Assembly (NCBI RefSeq): GCF_900116425.1
Contig: NZ_FPAS01000006.1
Location: 186,001-250,000 of the forward strand
Direction: 5' to 3'
DNA: 64,000 nucleotides
DNA from: Lishizhenia tianjinensis
GTDB lineage: Bacteria > Bacteroidota > Bacteroidia > Flavobacteriales_D > Crocinitomicaceae
The notes beneath the pieces were generated by a model. That model did not search any database. It worked only from the letters and a program-made list of their open reading frames with translations, and was not told the origin of the DNA. Below are positions 42,491 through 51,135 of this stretch, one piece after another. Position numbers and translations under genes: made by a program. Position 1 is the first letter of the stretch. Each line of letters starts with the position of its first letter.

Positions 42491-42823
42491 ATGAAAACGA
42501 TCATTCAAATTATTGTAGCCTTACTCCTGTTCTTTTACGGAAAGACAAGTTATGGACAAACCAACGAACCTTATGACGACAGTTTAACTTTATACAATTT
42601 TGGTTTGCCTGTCGTTCATCAATACCATATTAAAGACAGCATAGCCAACAGTATGGGCTTCAATTTTAAGTTTGTGGCGGGTTGTACACCCATGCCCGGA
42701 CAAATGGAAGAAATCCAACAACACAACAAAGAAATACGCAAAAGGTTAAAGCGTTTATTAGGTCCCAATTGGGAAGAAGAATTTAATGCGAAATGCGATG
42801 AGGCTATGAAAGAAGGGGTATAA
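42491..42823 (+). CDS. Small secreted protein, FEKKY-domain-like
   Basis: A 110-residue exported protein. Signal peptide MKTIIQIIVALLLFFYGKTSYGQ. The mature C-terminal part (GFNFKFVAGC; HNKEIRKRLKRLLGPNWEEEFNAKCDEAM) resembles from memory the FEKKY block of small flavobacterial proteins of unknown function; I have not verified this. It has two Cys residues in the mature part. I use the ATG at 42491; the frame opens upstream at a TTG inside the preceding terminator's T run. It is monocistronic. Confidence 0.65.
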   Translation: MKTIIQIIVALLLFFYGKTSYGQTNEPYDDSLTLYNFGLPVVHQYHIKDSIANSMGFNFKFVAGCTPMPGQMEEIQQHNKEIRKRLKRLLGPNWEEEFNAKCDEAMKEGV

Positions 42824-42880
42824 ATTATCTACTGGATAAAGGATGGCCAACTAATCCATAAATATTTAAAGCACACAAAC

Positions 42881-42917
42881 AATTTTGAATTTTAAACTTT
42901 GAATTTTGAATTGAAAT
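42881..42917. repeat. AT-rich degenerate TTTTGAATT repeat
   Basis: The core TTTGAATT occurs about three times with small variations between the FEKKY-like gene and the convergent gene at 42939. Such simple repeats are common in Bacteroidota spacers; no function is claimed. Confidence 0.5.
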
Positions 42918-42938
42918 TCGCTTCAACCGCGGGCAGGA

Positions 42939-43463
42939 CTACTTCTTATTACGCTTCCTCCAATTGTAATCTCTGTCGTTAATCAAAACAAAACGCAAAG
43001 AAATATAGAGATGATTCGTATTGGTAAAACTTTCCGAAGGAGTTAAAAACATGTACCCCGTTTGTAGGTGTAAGGGTAAAAATTTATAGCCAATTGCCGG
43101 ACCAATTCCAAAACGTGTCTCTTCAAAATTACTGCGCAAGGCTATGCTTCCACCATAAGTCAAATTCAACCTTCCTTTTTTAAACCAATAACCGGCAGAA
43201 TAACCCAATACATTCTCTTTGAAATTATAATCAAAACCCATGTTTACCGCATGTGTTTTAGGGTGTATTAATTTCACCTGTTTGAATTGCATTTCTGCTC
43301 CAAACTCCAGCTGTCTGTATCTTCCTTGTTGTAAACCTATGTAGGGTCCGGTTTTTCTAACAGAAAGCAAGGGCTTCTTTTTTTGCTCAAACAATTTCCT
43401 ATCCTGAGCAAAAGTCAAACTAAAAGCACAACACAAAAACGCTATTAACAGACTACTCTTCAT
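42939..43463 (-). CDS. Outer membrane beta-barrel-like protein
   Basis: A 174-residue exported protein. Signal peptide MKSSLLIAFLCCAFSLTFAQ. The mature part has repeated aromatic/Gly strands (PYIGLQQGRYRQLEFGAEMQF; NMGFDYNFKENVLGYSAGYWF; LHLQTGYMFLTPSESFTN) and ends LHLYISLRFVLI-like strands, as small outer-membrane barrels do, followed by a short basic tail. Its start overlaps the end of the CvpA gene by 11 bases in another frame, so both are probably cotranscribed. Confidence 0.72.
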   Translation of the reverse strand: MKSSLLIAFLCCAFSLTFAQDRKLFEQKKKPLLSVRKTGPYIGLQQGRYRQLEFGAEMQFKQVKLIHPKTHAVNMGFDYNFKENVLGYSAGYWFKKGRLNLTYGGSIALRSNFEETRFGIGPAIGYKFLPLHLQTGYMFLTPSESFTNTNHLYISLRFVLINDRDYNWRKRNKK

Positions 43464-44088
43464 CCTTCTTCAATTTATCCTTCAACTCCTCTATACTTAC
43501 CCCCAATGAATCTGCCTTTTCTTTTAAATCCAACGCATCATTTACCGTTTCATTGAACTCTTCTAAAACGGATTTTTTCTCTTCCACATTGTTCTTTAGC
43601 CAAATTCTACTGTCTTCAACGGCAGGAATGGTAACCAAAGCCACCTGTTTCATAGGTTCATACATTTTCGATGCTTCCTTTTGTTCTGTAGGTATGAAGT
43701 TGCCACGTTCATCATAGGTCTCTACCAAGATGATAAGTATGCTCAAGGTATATACCATTTTAATGAGAGAAAGCAATACTCCTAACAACTTGTTTACCGA
43801 AGAAAGATTCACCAACTCCACCATTTTCTCGAGCATTCTTCCTGCAAAATAAATCAGAGCACCTACGACTAAAAAAGTCAAGGTAAAAGCCACCACAGGA
43901 AGGTACTTGTCTTCCATTTCTATACTCCCATTGATCTTCTCCGCGGTAAAATCTGAAAAGTGAATACCTGCATATATTCCTACTAAAAGAGCCAAGAGGG
44001 TAAATAATTCAACGATTAATCCTTTCTTAAAACCTTTCCAGGCTGCGTAAGCCAAAGGCACAAGGAGAAGTATATCTATGGTATTCAT
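43453..44088 (-). CDS. CvpA family membrane protein
   Basis: A 211-residue inner-membrane protein. Family knowledge: CvpA proteins are needed for colicin V production and outer-membrane stress resistance in enterobacteria; the general role is unclear. Four hydrophobic helices at about residues 3-22, 30-47, 65-85 and 100-125 are followed by a polar C-terminal tail with a coiled-coil-like end (LDLKEKADSLGVSIEELKDKLKKDEE). The phrase AYAAWKGFKKGLIVELFTLLALLVG is the family's N-terminal signature. It overlaps the barrel-like gene by 11 bases. Confidence 0.9.
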   Translation of the reverse strand: MNTIDILLLVPLAYAAWKGFKKGLIVELFTLLALLVGIYAGIHFSDFTAEKINGSIEMEDKYLPVVAFTLTFLVVGALIYFAGRMLEKMVELVNLSSVNKLLGVLLSLIKMVYTLSILIILVETYDERGNFIPTEQKEASKMYEPMKQVALVTIPAVEDSRIWLKNNVEEKKSVLEEFNETVNDALDLKEKADSLGVSIEELKDKLKKDEE

Positions 44089-44164
44089 GACTATAAAAGT
44101 AAAAGGGATATGCTTTAGATTTACCCTCCGAAACGGGAGTTGCTAACAGCACATTAGGGATTAC

Positions 44165-44755
44165 CTAATTCTTGCAATTACATGGAGGATCAAATTTCAC
44201 TTCAACATCCTTTAAAAGGGCTGTCCATTTCTCCACAAAAACTTCGTTAAAGGTTTGTCCACGCAAATCTACATAAGTCAGTTGTCCGTTCAATTTTGCA
44301 AATTCTTCTGGTAAGGTAGTGAGCATGCAGTCATAAAGATCCAAAACCATTAAATGTGGCAAAGAACAAATACCTGGGTTCAAATAATTCAAACTGTTCT
44401 TTGCTAAACTCAAATACTTTAAAGAAGGTATAAGATTGAGTATAGGCGGACAAGTGGTGAATTCATTTTTGTATAAATCCAAGAATTCAAGCTTATGGAA
44501 TTCCTTAATATAACTAGGTAAAACGGTAAGTTTATTCTTACTTAAATCTAAAGCCTTTAAATGCTTAAACTTTTGTAATTCGGTAGGAAGACTATCTAAT
44601 TTAGATTTAGAAAAATCAATGGCATAAACCGTATCGGGGTGTGCATTTTGGGCTACTTCCCAAGTAAGAAAAGCGTAGTTTTCTTTTACAAGATCGAATT
44701 GAGCTTGGAGACTACCAATTATGCTCAAGAATAGTATGCCTAACCAAAACCTCAT
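44165..44755 (-). CDS. Secreted leucine-rich repeat protein
   Basis: A 196-residue exported protein. Signal peptide MRFWLGILFLSIIGSLQAQ. The mature part consists of about five leucine-rich repeats with the consensus LxxLxLxxNxLxxLP (LKALDLSKNKLTVLP; LEFLDLYKNEFTTCP; LKYLSLAKNSLNYLN). It ends with two Cys (CNCKN). LRR proteins usually bind partner proteins. Its start lies 44 bases inside ribF in a different frame; the good signal peptide makes this start convincing, so the genes overlap and are probably cotranscribed. Confidence 0.88.
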   Translation of the reverse strand: MRFWLGILFLSIIGSLQAQFDLVKENYAFLTWEVAQNAHPDTVYAIDFSKSKLDSLPTELQKFKHLKALDLSKNKLTVLPSYIKEFHKLEFLDLYKNEFTTCPPILNLIPSLKYLSLAKNSLNYLNPGICSLPHLMVLDLYDCMLTTLPEEFAKLNGQLTYVDLRGQTFNEVFVEKWTALLKDVEVKFDPPCNCKN

Positions 44756-45656
44756 CTTTTTCTATTTGTGCTTTCAATGCATCTAACGATGAAAATTTCT
44801 CTTCGTTACGAATGCGTTTTAGGAAAGTCAAGGTTAATTCTTGACCGTATAAATCACCTTTAAAATCCAAGATATGAACCTCTACTGAAAGATGATCCGC
44901 GTTATCCACCGTTGGTCGCGTTCCTATGTTCAACAAACCATAAAAATCACTACCACTTTCTAAGGTCACCTTAACGGCGTAAACACCTTGTGCTGGGATT
45001 AGCTTCATGCTACCATCCACATCAAGGTTAGCTGTTGGAAACTGAATAGATCTTCCTATCTCATTTCCTCGAATTACCTTTCCTGATAAAGTAAACGGAG
45101 CACCTAAGTATTTATTGGCTGTGTAGATATCTCCATCTAACAAAGCACGACGAATTTTTGTGCTGCTCACATTCACCTCTTCTATGTCTTGGGCCGCAAT
45201 TTCTTTCACATCAAAATCATAGATAGGTGCCAGTTCTTTCAAAAGTTCTAGGGTACCTTCTCTATTCTTCCCAAACTGATGATCATATCCTATCACCATC
45301 ATTTTCGCCTGAAGTTTAGCCACCAAGTAGTCGCGTACAAATTCTGTAGCGGTTAAACGAGAAAATTCTTTGGTAAATGGAAACACCACCACATTCTTTA
45401 AACCTACCTCTTTTAACTTGTTGAGTTTTTCGATTTGGGTTTGAATGAGCTTTATGCCATGTGAATCAGGAAACAAAACCATGCGTGGGTGGGGATAGAA
45501 AGTAAAGAGCACAGATTCTCCTCCTATTTTCTCAGCCTCCTCATTCAATTGCTGAATAATTTTCTGATGCCCAATGTGCACACCGTCAAATGTACCTATG
45601 GTTATAACAGGGTTAGGAATTTGCTCAAAATTATCGAATCCTTTAATTATCCTCAC
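44712..45656 (-). CDS. ribF: Riboflavin kinase / FAD synthetase
   Basis: A bifunctional enzyme that phosphorylates riboflavin to FMN and adenylates FMN to FAD. The N-terminal nucleotidyltransferase carries ITIGTFDGVHIGHQ and the loop VIGYDHQFGKNREG; ISSTKIR-like SSTKIRRALLDGD follows. The C-terminal riboflavin kinase domain carries RGNEIGRSIQFPTANL. I chose the GTG at 45656 (VRIIKGFDNF, 314 residues), close to the usual length; a TTG seven codons upstream is the alternative. Its 3' end overlaps the LRR gene by 44 bases. It is divergent from the acyl-CoA dehydrogenase gene. Confidence 0.95.
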   Translation of the reverse strand: MRIIKGFDNFEQIPNPVITIGTFDGVHIGHQKIIQQLNEEAEKIGGESVLFTFYPHPRMVLFPDSHGIKLIQTQIEKLNKLKEVGLKNVVVFPFTKEFSRLTATEFVRDYLVAKLQAKMMVIGYDHQFGKNREGTLELLKELAPIYDFDVKEIAAQDIEEVNVSSTKIRRALLDGDIYTANKYLGAPFTLSGKVIRGNEIGRSIQFPTANLDVDGSMKLIPAQGVYAVKVTLESGSDFYGLLNIGTRPTVDNADHLSVEVHILDFKGDLYGQELTLTFLKRIRNEEKFSSLDALKAQIEKDEVLVRHTILEHNW

Positions 45657-45842
45657 GCTCGCTTTAATTTGCTTCAAATATACAGTTTTTCGTTGCCCAG
45701 TATGATGATAATTGTGTATTTTTATTAATAATGCATTAGCTTATTATTATATGCTTGCATAGTATATAATTCTTTATTATATTTAGCTGACTCAGAACGA
45801 GTATTAAAACTAATTTTTAGAACTTTAAATAAATTACACCCA

Positions 45843-47621
45843 ATGTCAAACACTATTAAAGGCGGAGAATTCATTATCCGCGAGACCAAACCAGAGGATA
45901 TTTTCACCCCCGAAGAATGGACAGAAGAGCAACAAATGATCGCCAGTTTATGTGATGATTTCATTGCTCAACACGTTACTCCTAATTTAGACAGGATAGA
46001 TAAAATGGAAGAGGGTCTTATGGTTGACATCTTGAACAAGGCCGGAGAGCTTGGTTTATTGGGGATGTCAGTGCCAACAGATTTATCTGGAATGGGAGTA
46101 GATTTCAAAACTTCTTTGCTGGCAACAGAATATTTAGGAAAAGGTCACTCTTTCTCTGTAGCCTTTGGAGCACACACAGGAATTGGAACGCTTCCTTTAT
46201 TATACTACGGTAACGAAGAACAAAAACAAAAATACATTCCAAAATTGGCGTCAGGAGAATGGAAAGCCGCTTACTGTTTAACAGAGCCAAGTTCAGGATC
46301 TGATGCGAATTCAGGAAAAACAAAAGCCGTTTTGTCTGAAGATGGAAAACACTACATCTTAAACGGACAAAAAATGTGGATTACCAATGGAGGTTTTGCC
46401 GACTTCTTTACGGTTTTCGCAAAAATAGACGACGATAAAAAACTAACAGCTTTCTTGGTTGAAGGTAACTCTGAAGGAATTTCTTTAAACCCAGAGGAGA
46501 AAAAAATGGGGATTAAGGGATCCTCTACCCGTCAAGTATTCTTTAATGATGTAAAAGTACCGGTTGAGAATTTACTTTCTGAAAGAGAAAATGGATTTAA
46601 AATCGCCTTGAACATTTTGAACATCGGTAGAATTAAACTGGCAGCAGGAGTTTTAGGGGGATCTAAGCAATCTTCTACAGACTCTATTAAATATGCCAAT
46701 GAAAGAGAGCAATTTGGTAGGCCAATTTCGAAATATGGAGCTATTCGCCATAAAATAGCAGAGCAAATCATCAAAACTTATGTTTTAGAAAGTGCTATGT
46801 ATAGAGCCGGACAAAACATTGATGATGCCATTGCGGATTTAGTAGCTGGAGGTATGGATAAAGGCAAGGCTACCTTAAAAGGAATAGAACAATTTGCCGC
46901 AGAATGTGCTATGTTGAAAGTTGCGGGTTCTGAATGTTTAGATTATGTGACGGACGAAGCTGTTCAAATTTATGGTGGTATGGGATATTCTGCAGAATCT
47001 CCGGTAGAAAGAGCCTACAGAGATGCGCGTATCAATAGAATATTTGAAGGAACTAATGAAATCAACCGTATGTTAACGGTAGATATGATTTTGAAAAAAG
47101 CTTTAAAAGGAGAATTAGATTTAATGGGCCCAGCTCAGGCGGTTGCCGGAGAATTAATGAGTATTCCTGATTTTGGAGACACACCAGAAGGTCCTTTAGG
47201 AAAAGAAGAAGGATACTTGAAAAACTTCAAAAAAGTATTGCTGATGGTTGCTGGTTCGGCGGTTCAAAAGTTAATGCAAACCTTGTCTAAAGAACAAGAA
47301 GTATTGATGAACATTGCGGACATTGCCATAGCGGTTTACCAAGCAGAAAGTGTAATGTTACGTGTACAGAAGAAAATCGCAAAAGACGGCGAAGAAGCTT
47401 CTGCAAATGAAATTGCTATCGCAAAAACATACTTCTATGACGCAGCTGATGCTATCAATAAATTTGGTAAAGATGCCATTAACAGTTTCGCCGATGGAGA
47501 TGAAGGTAGAATGATGTTGGTAGGCCTGAAACGATTCACAAAAGTAGATCCTTTCAATGCGAAGGAAGCAAGACAATTGATTGCGCAAACAGCAATAGAG
47601 AAAAATGCATACCCTCTTTAA
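45843..47621 (+). CDS. Acyl-CoA dehydrogenase, long (VLCAD-like) form
   Basis: An FAD enzyme of fatty-acid or branched-chain beta-oxidation. It has 592 residues, much longer than the usual ~380: an extra C-terminal ~180-residue domain follows, as in VLCAD/ACAD9-type enzymes. Motifs: AYCLTEPSSGSDANSGKTKA and WITNGG (FAD contacts), and the catalytic Glu402 in INRIFEGTNEINRML, preceded by DEAVQIYGGMGYSAESPVERAYRD. Upstream is AT-rich sequence with no clear promoter; ribF is divergent. Chain-length preference is unknown. A terminator follows. Confidence 0.94.
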   Translation: MSNTIKGGEFIIRETKPEDIFTPEEWTEEQQMIASLCDDFIAQHVTPNLDRIDKMEEGLMVDILNKAGELGLLGMSVPTDLSGMGVDFKTSLLATEYLGKGHSFSVAFGAHTGIGTLPLLYYGNEEQKQKYIPKLASGEWKAAYCLTEPSSGSDANSGKTKAVLSEDGKHYILNGQKMWITNGGFADFFTVFAKIDDDKKLTAFLVEGNSEGISLNPEEKKMGIKGSSTRQVFFNDVKVPVENLLSERENGFKIALNILNIGRIKLAAGVLGGSKQSSTDSIKYANEREQFGRPISKYGAIRHKIAEQIIKTYVLESAMYRAGQNIDDAIADLVAGGMDKGKATLKGIEQFAAECAMLKVAGSECLDYVTDEAVQIYGGMGYSAESPVERAYRDARINRIFEGTNEINRMLTVDMILKKALKGELDLMGPAQAVAGELMSIPDFGDTPEGPLGKEEGYLKNFKKVLLMVAGSAVQKLMQTLSKEQEVLMNIADIAIAVYQAESVMLRVQKKIAKDGEEASANEIAIAKTYFYDAADAINKFGKDAINSFADGDEGRMMLVGLKRFTKVDPFNAKEARQLIAQTAIEKNAYPL

Positions 47622-47645
47622 TCTGAACGGATAGTGGGAAACATA

Positions 47646-47676
47646 AAACAGCTGCCTAAAGGGGCAGCTGTTTTTA
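47646..47676 (+). terminator. Terminator of the acyl-CoA dehydrogenase gene
   Basis: Hairpin AAAACAGCTGCC/GGCAGCTGTTTT with a short loop and a T run. Confidence 0.88.
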
Positions 47677-47706
47677 TTTAAAGATTTAAGAATTTAATGA
47701 TTCAAA

Positions 47707-47741
47707 CAAAAAAAGGCTGCCTCAAGTGAGACAGCCTTTTA
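47707..47741 (-). terminator. Terminator of the DUF4920 lipoprotein gene
   Basis: AAAAGGCTGCCTC and GAGACAGCCTTTT pair with one mismatch, followed on the minus strand by seven T. Confidence 0.85.
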
Positions 47742-47759
47742 ATATTTTGAGAAATTCTC

Positions 47760-48365
47760 TTACATCGTTTCTGTTTCCGTAGCTGGAGCTTCTTCTGCAG
47801 TTGCAGCTTCTAAAGCAATTCCGTCTGCGTAGAATGTCATTCCGTATTTAGGACCAGTTACTTGAGCAGCAGCTTCGTCGTGAGACATACCACCATCTTC
47901 TAACAAGTGAATTTGATCATCAACAGAAGTAGTATCCTGCTTTGCTGTACCTGTTAAGTAAGCAACAGTTCCCATTTCAGTAGTTGTAGGAATTGTAAAG
48001 TGATCTACAAAACGTACCATGAAATCTTCTCCTTCTGCTGGGTGCTTAATTTTTACCCAACATCCCATTTTAGTACAAACTCCTGTCAACTCTCCTTTGA
48101 AAGTTGCAGCCATTTCTGTTTGTCCTTCGAATTGAGCCAACATTTCTGCTGTAGTAATTGCTGCTTCTTTGTTAACAGCAACTGCTCCAAACTCAGTTTT
48201 ATTTTCGTCCATTGCAGCGTGGTCATGACCTGTGTGATCTTCACCTTCGTGCTCGTGTCCTTCGTGGTTTTCAACTCCTTCTGCTGGAGTAGTAGTTTCT
48301 TCTGCGTTGTTTCCACATGATGCCAATAATGCAGCAGCTGTGAAAGCCATAAGTACTTTTTTCAT
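47760..48365 (-). CDS. DUF4920 lipoprotein with a His-rich segment
   Basis: A 201-residue lipoprotein. Signal MKKVLMAFTAAALLASC, lipobox Cys17. Residues ~31-52 are an acidic, His-rich stretch (NHEGHEHEGEDHTGHDHAAMDE) of the kind that binds metal ions. The rest is a DUF4920 domain, with its Cys pair in TGVCTKMGCWVKIK, a pattern also seen in metal- or heme-linked small domains. The C-terminus is low-complexity Glu/Ala/Thr. I chose the ATG at 48365; the frame opens 18 codons earlier but without a signal. Metal binding is inferred; it is a single gene with its own promoter. Confidence 0.85.
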   Translation of the reverse strand: MKKVLMAFTAAALLASCGNNAEETTTPAEGVENHEGHEHEGEDHTGHDHAAMDENKTEFGAVAVNKEAAITTAEMLAQFEGQTEMAATFKGELTGVCTKMGCWVKIKHPAEGEDFMVRFVDHFTIPTTTEMGTVAYLTGTAKQDTTSVDDQIHLLEDGGMSHDEAAAQVTGPKYGMTFYADGIALEAATAEEAPATETETM

Positions 48366-48386
48366 AATCTTTTTTCTATCGGTTAA

Positions 48387-48419
48387 CAAATATAGGAAAC
48401 TGTGCTTAAAATTTAACAA
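48387..48419 (-). promoter_or_regulatory. Promoter of the DUF4920 lipoprotein gene
   Basis: TTG at 48419-48417, a 22-base spacer and the perfect -7 element TATATTTG at 48394-48387, giving a leader of about 17 bases. Confidence 0.65.
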
Positions 48420-48426
48420 CTCTACC

Positions 48427-48750
48427 CTATAATTTACTATTGTTTTTATGCCTGTCTTTGTCGCGTATTGTTTTCTTTTCCATATTCTTAGCGATGGCTT
48501 CTGTTAAATCCACCCCCGTTTGATTGGCAATGCATGTTAACACGAAAAGTACATCGGCCAGTTCATCCCCTAAGTCTTTACCTTTATCACTCTCCTTTTC
48601 ACTTTGCTCACCATATCTACGCGCCATGATGCGAGCTACTTCACCAACCTCTTCCATTAAAATGGCTGTGTTGGTCAACTCATCAAAGTATCTTACACCT
48701 ATGTCTTTGATCCAAGCATCAACTTCTTCTTGGTATTTTTTAATCTCCAT
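48427..48750 (-). CDS. MazG-like nucleotide pyrophosphohydrolase
   Basis: A 107-residue all-alpha NTP pyrophosphohydrolase that hydrolyses (d)NTPs to monophosphates and pyrophosphate, a likely house-cleaning role. The metal-binding motif is present: EEVGEVARIMARRYGE and later LGDELADVLFVLTCIAN. Length and start match the MazG/iMazG single-domain type. Its ATG directly follows the stop of dtd with no gap, so the two are cotranscribed with rsgA. Confidence 0.9.
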   Translation of the reverse strand: MEIKKYQEEVDAWIKDIGVRYFDELTNTAILMEEVGEVARIMARRYGEQSEKESDKGKDLGDELADVLFVLTCIANQTGVDLTEAIAKNMEKKTIRDKDRHKNNSKL

Positions 48751-49200
48751 CTACTCTTTATGTTTAGAATCCATGGTTATGGTAACCGGACCATCATTAC
48801 ACAAACTCACCTGCATATTCGCTCCAAATTCGCCTTGCGCTACTTGAGTTATCTCACCTTGCAGTAAGCGAATAAATTCTTGGTACATGCTTTTTGCGAA
48901 ATCTGGTTTTCCAGCCTTAATAAAACTCGGTCTATTTCCTTTCTTAGTAGATGCGTGTAAAGTAAATTGAGATATAACCAAAACTCCACCCTTCACATCT
49001 TTTATTGACAAGTTCATCTTTCCTTCTTCATCCGAAAAAATGCGCATACCAATCAATTTTTTCACACACCATTCTAAGTCTTCCGAAGTATCCGCATCCT
49101 CTACTCCTATCAAAACTAAGAGTCCTTTATCTATTTTACCAATAACCTTATCATCTACCTCCACTTTTGCAGAGGAAACTCTTTGTATTACTAGTCTCAT
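48751..49200 (-). CDS. dtd: D-aminoacyl-tRNA deacylase
   Basis: An editing enzyme that hydrolyses D-amino acids from tRNA. Its 149 residues match DTD. Signatures: MRLVIQRVSSAKVEVD at the start, LVLIGVEDADTSEDLEWCVKKLIGMRIFSDEEGKMN, the active-site SQFTLHASTKKGNRPSF and the cross-subunit Gly-Pro loop NDGPVTITMDS. It overlaps the end of rsgA by four bases (ATGA) and directly abuts the MazG-like gene. No promoter of its own is apparent. Confidence 0.97.
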   Translation of the reverse strand: MRLVIQRVSSAKVEVDDKVIGKIDKGLLVLIGVEDADTSEDLEWCVKKLIGMRIFSDEEGKMNLSIKDVKGGVLVISQFTLHASTKKGNRPSFIKAGKPDFAKSMYQEFIRLLQGEITQVAQGEFGANMQVSLCNDGPVTITMDSKHKE

Positions 49201-50138
49201 CCAAATATGCTCTTTCTAAAATGATCGTCTTCGTCGTCCGTAATTAAACTTAAATAATTAATGTATCTCGACTCCGCAATTTCACCATTTTCAACGGCTT
49301 CTTTAACGGCGCATTGTGGTTCATTTTGATGTAAACAATTGTTGAATTTACAGTGATTTAAACGTTCTCTCATTTCTGGGAAGTAATGAGAAATATGCTC
49401 TTTCTCCAATTCAACAATACCAAAAGCTCTAATTCCAGGTGTATCTATGATAAAACCTCCCGACTTTAAGGGGTGCATTTCAGCGAAAGTAGTGGTATGC
49501 TGACCTTGTAAATGGGTAGCACTAATTTCATTGGTTTTAATATCCAAATTATCATCCAATGCATTAACTAACGTACTCTTTCCTACCCCAGAATGTCCAG
49601 CTATCATGACCTGTTTACCAGCAATCTCGTCTCTCAAAAATTGAACATTCTCTTCTTTTAACGCAGAGATCTTTTGACAGGTATAGCCGATTTTTTCATA
49701 CTTCTCTATCATAGCATCTACCAAAGGCAAATGTTCTTCAAAGTACATGTCCATTTTGTTAAACAACAAAGTAACCGGGATTCTGAAAGATTCTGCAGAG
49801 ACTAAAAACCTATCTATAAAAGCCAAATGTGTTTCAGGCGCTACCAATGTGACTAGCAAATATGCCCTGTCTACATTCGAAGCCAAAATGTGCTTTTGCT
49901 TAGAAAGATTAATGGATTTACGTACAATGTAATTATGACGCGGCATCACATCCTTAATCACTCCTTGGTTCAAATCTTGGTCTGTTACCTCAAAGTCTAC
50001 CTCATCGCCTACGGCAACAGGGTTGGTTGTTTTTAAACCTTGCAATCTAATCTTACCTCTAATTCTACACGAATACAAAGTGTTCTCATGCAATACACTG
50101 TATAGCTTACCGGTAGATTTTAATACTTTACCTATCAA
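49197..50138 (-). CDS. rsgA: Ribosome small-subunit biogenesis GTPase RsgA
   Basis: A circularly permuted GTPase that helps 30S maturation. An OB-fold N-terminus (~1-75) is followed by the G motifs in permuted order: LFNKMDM (G4), GHSGVGKSTLVNAL (G1), and DTPGIRAFG (G3). The zinc site is CKFNNCLHQNEPQC near residue 260. The start is TTG at 50138 (the codon before IGKVLKSTGKLY); no ATG precedes the OB-fold. Spacing: divergent from gldA with 94 bases between, and overlapping dtd. Confidence 0.96.
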   Translation of the reverse strand: MIGKVLKSTGKLYSVLHENTLYSCRIRGKIRLQGLKTTNPVAVGDEVDFEVTDQDLNQGVIKDVMPRHNYIVRKSINLSKQKHILASNVDRAYLLVTLVAPETHLAFIDRFLVSAESFRIPVTLLFNKMDMYFEEHLPLVDAMIEKYEKIGYTCQKISALKEENVQFLRDEIAGKQVMIAGHSGVGKSTLVNALDDNLDIKTNEISATHLQGQHTTTFAEMHPLKSGGFIIDTPGIRAFGIVELEKEHISHYFPEMRERLNHCKFNNCLHQNEPQCAVKEAVENGEIAESRYINYLSLITDDEDDHFRKSIFG

Positions 50139-50232
50139 ATTGTCTAATTAACGTTAATGTGTTGTAAAAATAGTAAAGTTGAATGGTTTAGATTGCCTTG
50201 AAACCTTATCTTCGTGTCCAAACGCGTAAAAT

Positions 50233-51135
50233 ATGTCGATTACGGTAAAACATCTTACAAAATATTACGGACAGCAAACCGCTGTAAACAATATTTCTTT
50301 CGAAGCTAAAAAAGGTGAAATCCTTGGTTTTTTAGGTCCAAACGGAGCAGGAAAATCAACTACAATGAAAATCATTACTGGATTTATACCTGCAAGTGAA
50401 GGTCACGTAGAAGTTTGCGGTATGGACGTAAATGAACACCCTATAGAAATCAGAAAGAAGATTGGATATTTGCCCGAACACAACCCTTTGTACCTCGACA
50501 TGTACGTAAAGGAATATTTGAGTTTTGTGGCAAAAATCTATAAGGTTAAAAACGTAAAAGCGCGCGTTGCCGAAATGATACAAAAAGTTGGTTTAGAAAA
50601 AGAACAACACAAAAGAATTGGAGCATTATCCAAAGGATACCGTCAACGTGTTGGTTTAGCTCAAGCCATTATTCACGATCCAGAGGTATTAATTTTAGAT
50701 GAACCTACTTCAGGACTTGATCCTAACCAATTGGTAGAAATCAGAGCCTTGATTAAGAAAATTGGAGAAGAAAAAACGGTTATGCTTTCTACGCACATTA
50801 TGCAAGAAGTAGAAGCAATTTGTGACAAAGTCATCATTATTAAAAATGGAGACCTCGTAGCCAACAATACCGCTGCAGAATTACAAAACCAAACGGAGGA
50901 AGTAGTTATCTACGTAGAATTTGAAGGGGATATTTCTCGTAACCAATTAAAAACAATAGAAAATGTTTCAAGAGTGGAGAAAATTAGTAACTCAGCTTTC
51001 CTATTGAGCGGAAATAAACAAAACGATTTAAGAAAAAATATTGCTTCATTTGCACAGAAGAATGAATTACTCATTCTTACTATGAAAGTTGAAGAAAAAA
51101 GTTTAGAAGAGGTATTTAAGGCCCTCACTAAATAA
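50233..51135 (+). CDS. gldA: Gliding motility ABC transporter ATP-binding protein GldA
   Basis: A 300-residue cytoplasmic ATPase. Walker A GPNGAGKSTTMK, signature LSKGYRQRVGLAQAI, Walker B VLILDEPTSGLD and the switch His in STHIMQEVE are all present. The C-terminal extension (~220-300) is typical of GldA. In Flavobacterium it pairs with the membrane protein GldF and GldG; in F. johnsoniae gldA is also located away from gldFG, and neither is in this window. The GldA/F/G transporter supports gliding in some species but is lost in others. A promoter-like TTATCTTCGTG lies 18 bases upstream. Confidence 0.92.
   Translation: MSITVKHLTKYYGQQTAVNNISFEAKKGEILGFLGPNGAGKSTTMKIITGFIPASEGHVEVCGMDVNEHPIEIRKKIGYLPEHNPLYLDMYVKEYLSFVAKIYKVKNVKARVAEMIQKVGLEKEQHKRIGALSKGYRQRVGLAQAIIHDPEVLILDEPTSGLDPNQLVEIRALIKKIGEEKTVMLSTHIMQEVEAICDKVIIIKNGDLVANNTAAELQNQTEEVVIYVEFEGDISRNQLKTIENVSRVEKISNSAFLLSGNKQNDLRKNIASFAQKNELLILTMKVEEKSLEEVFKALTK

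Noticed and set aside
45678-45842. AT-rich stretch before the acyl-CoA dehydrogenase gene considered as an operator or riboswitch
   Set aside because: Several TTATTA-like words but no palindrome with clear arms and no conserved riboswitch sequence seen.
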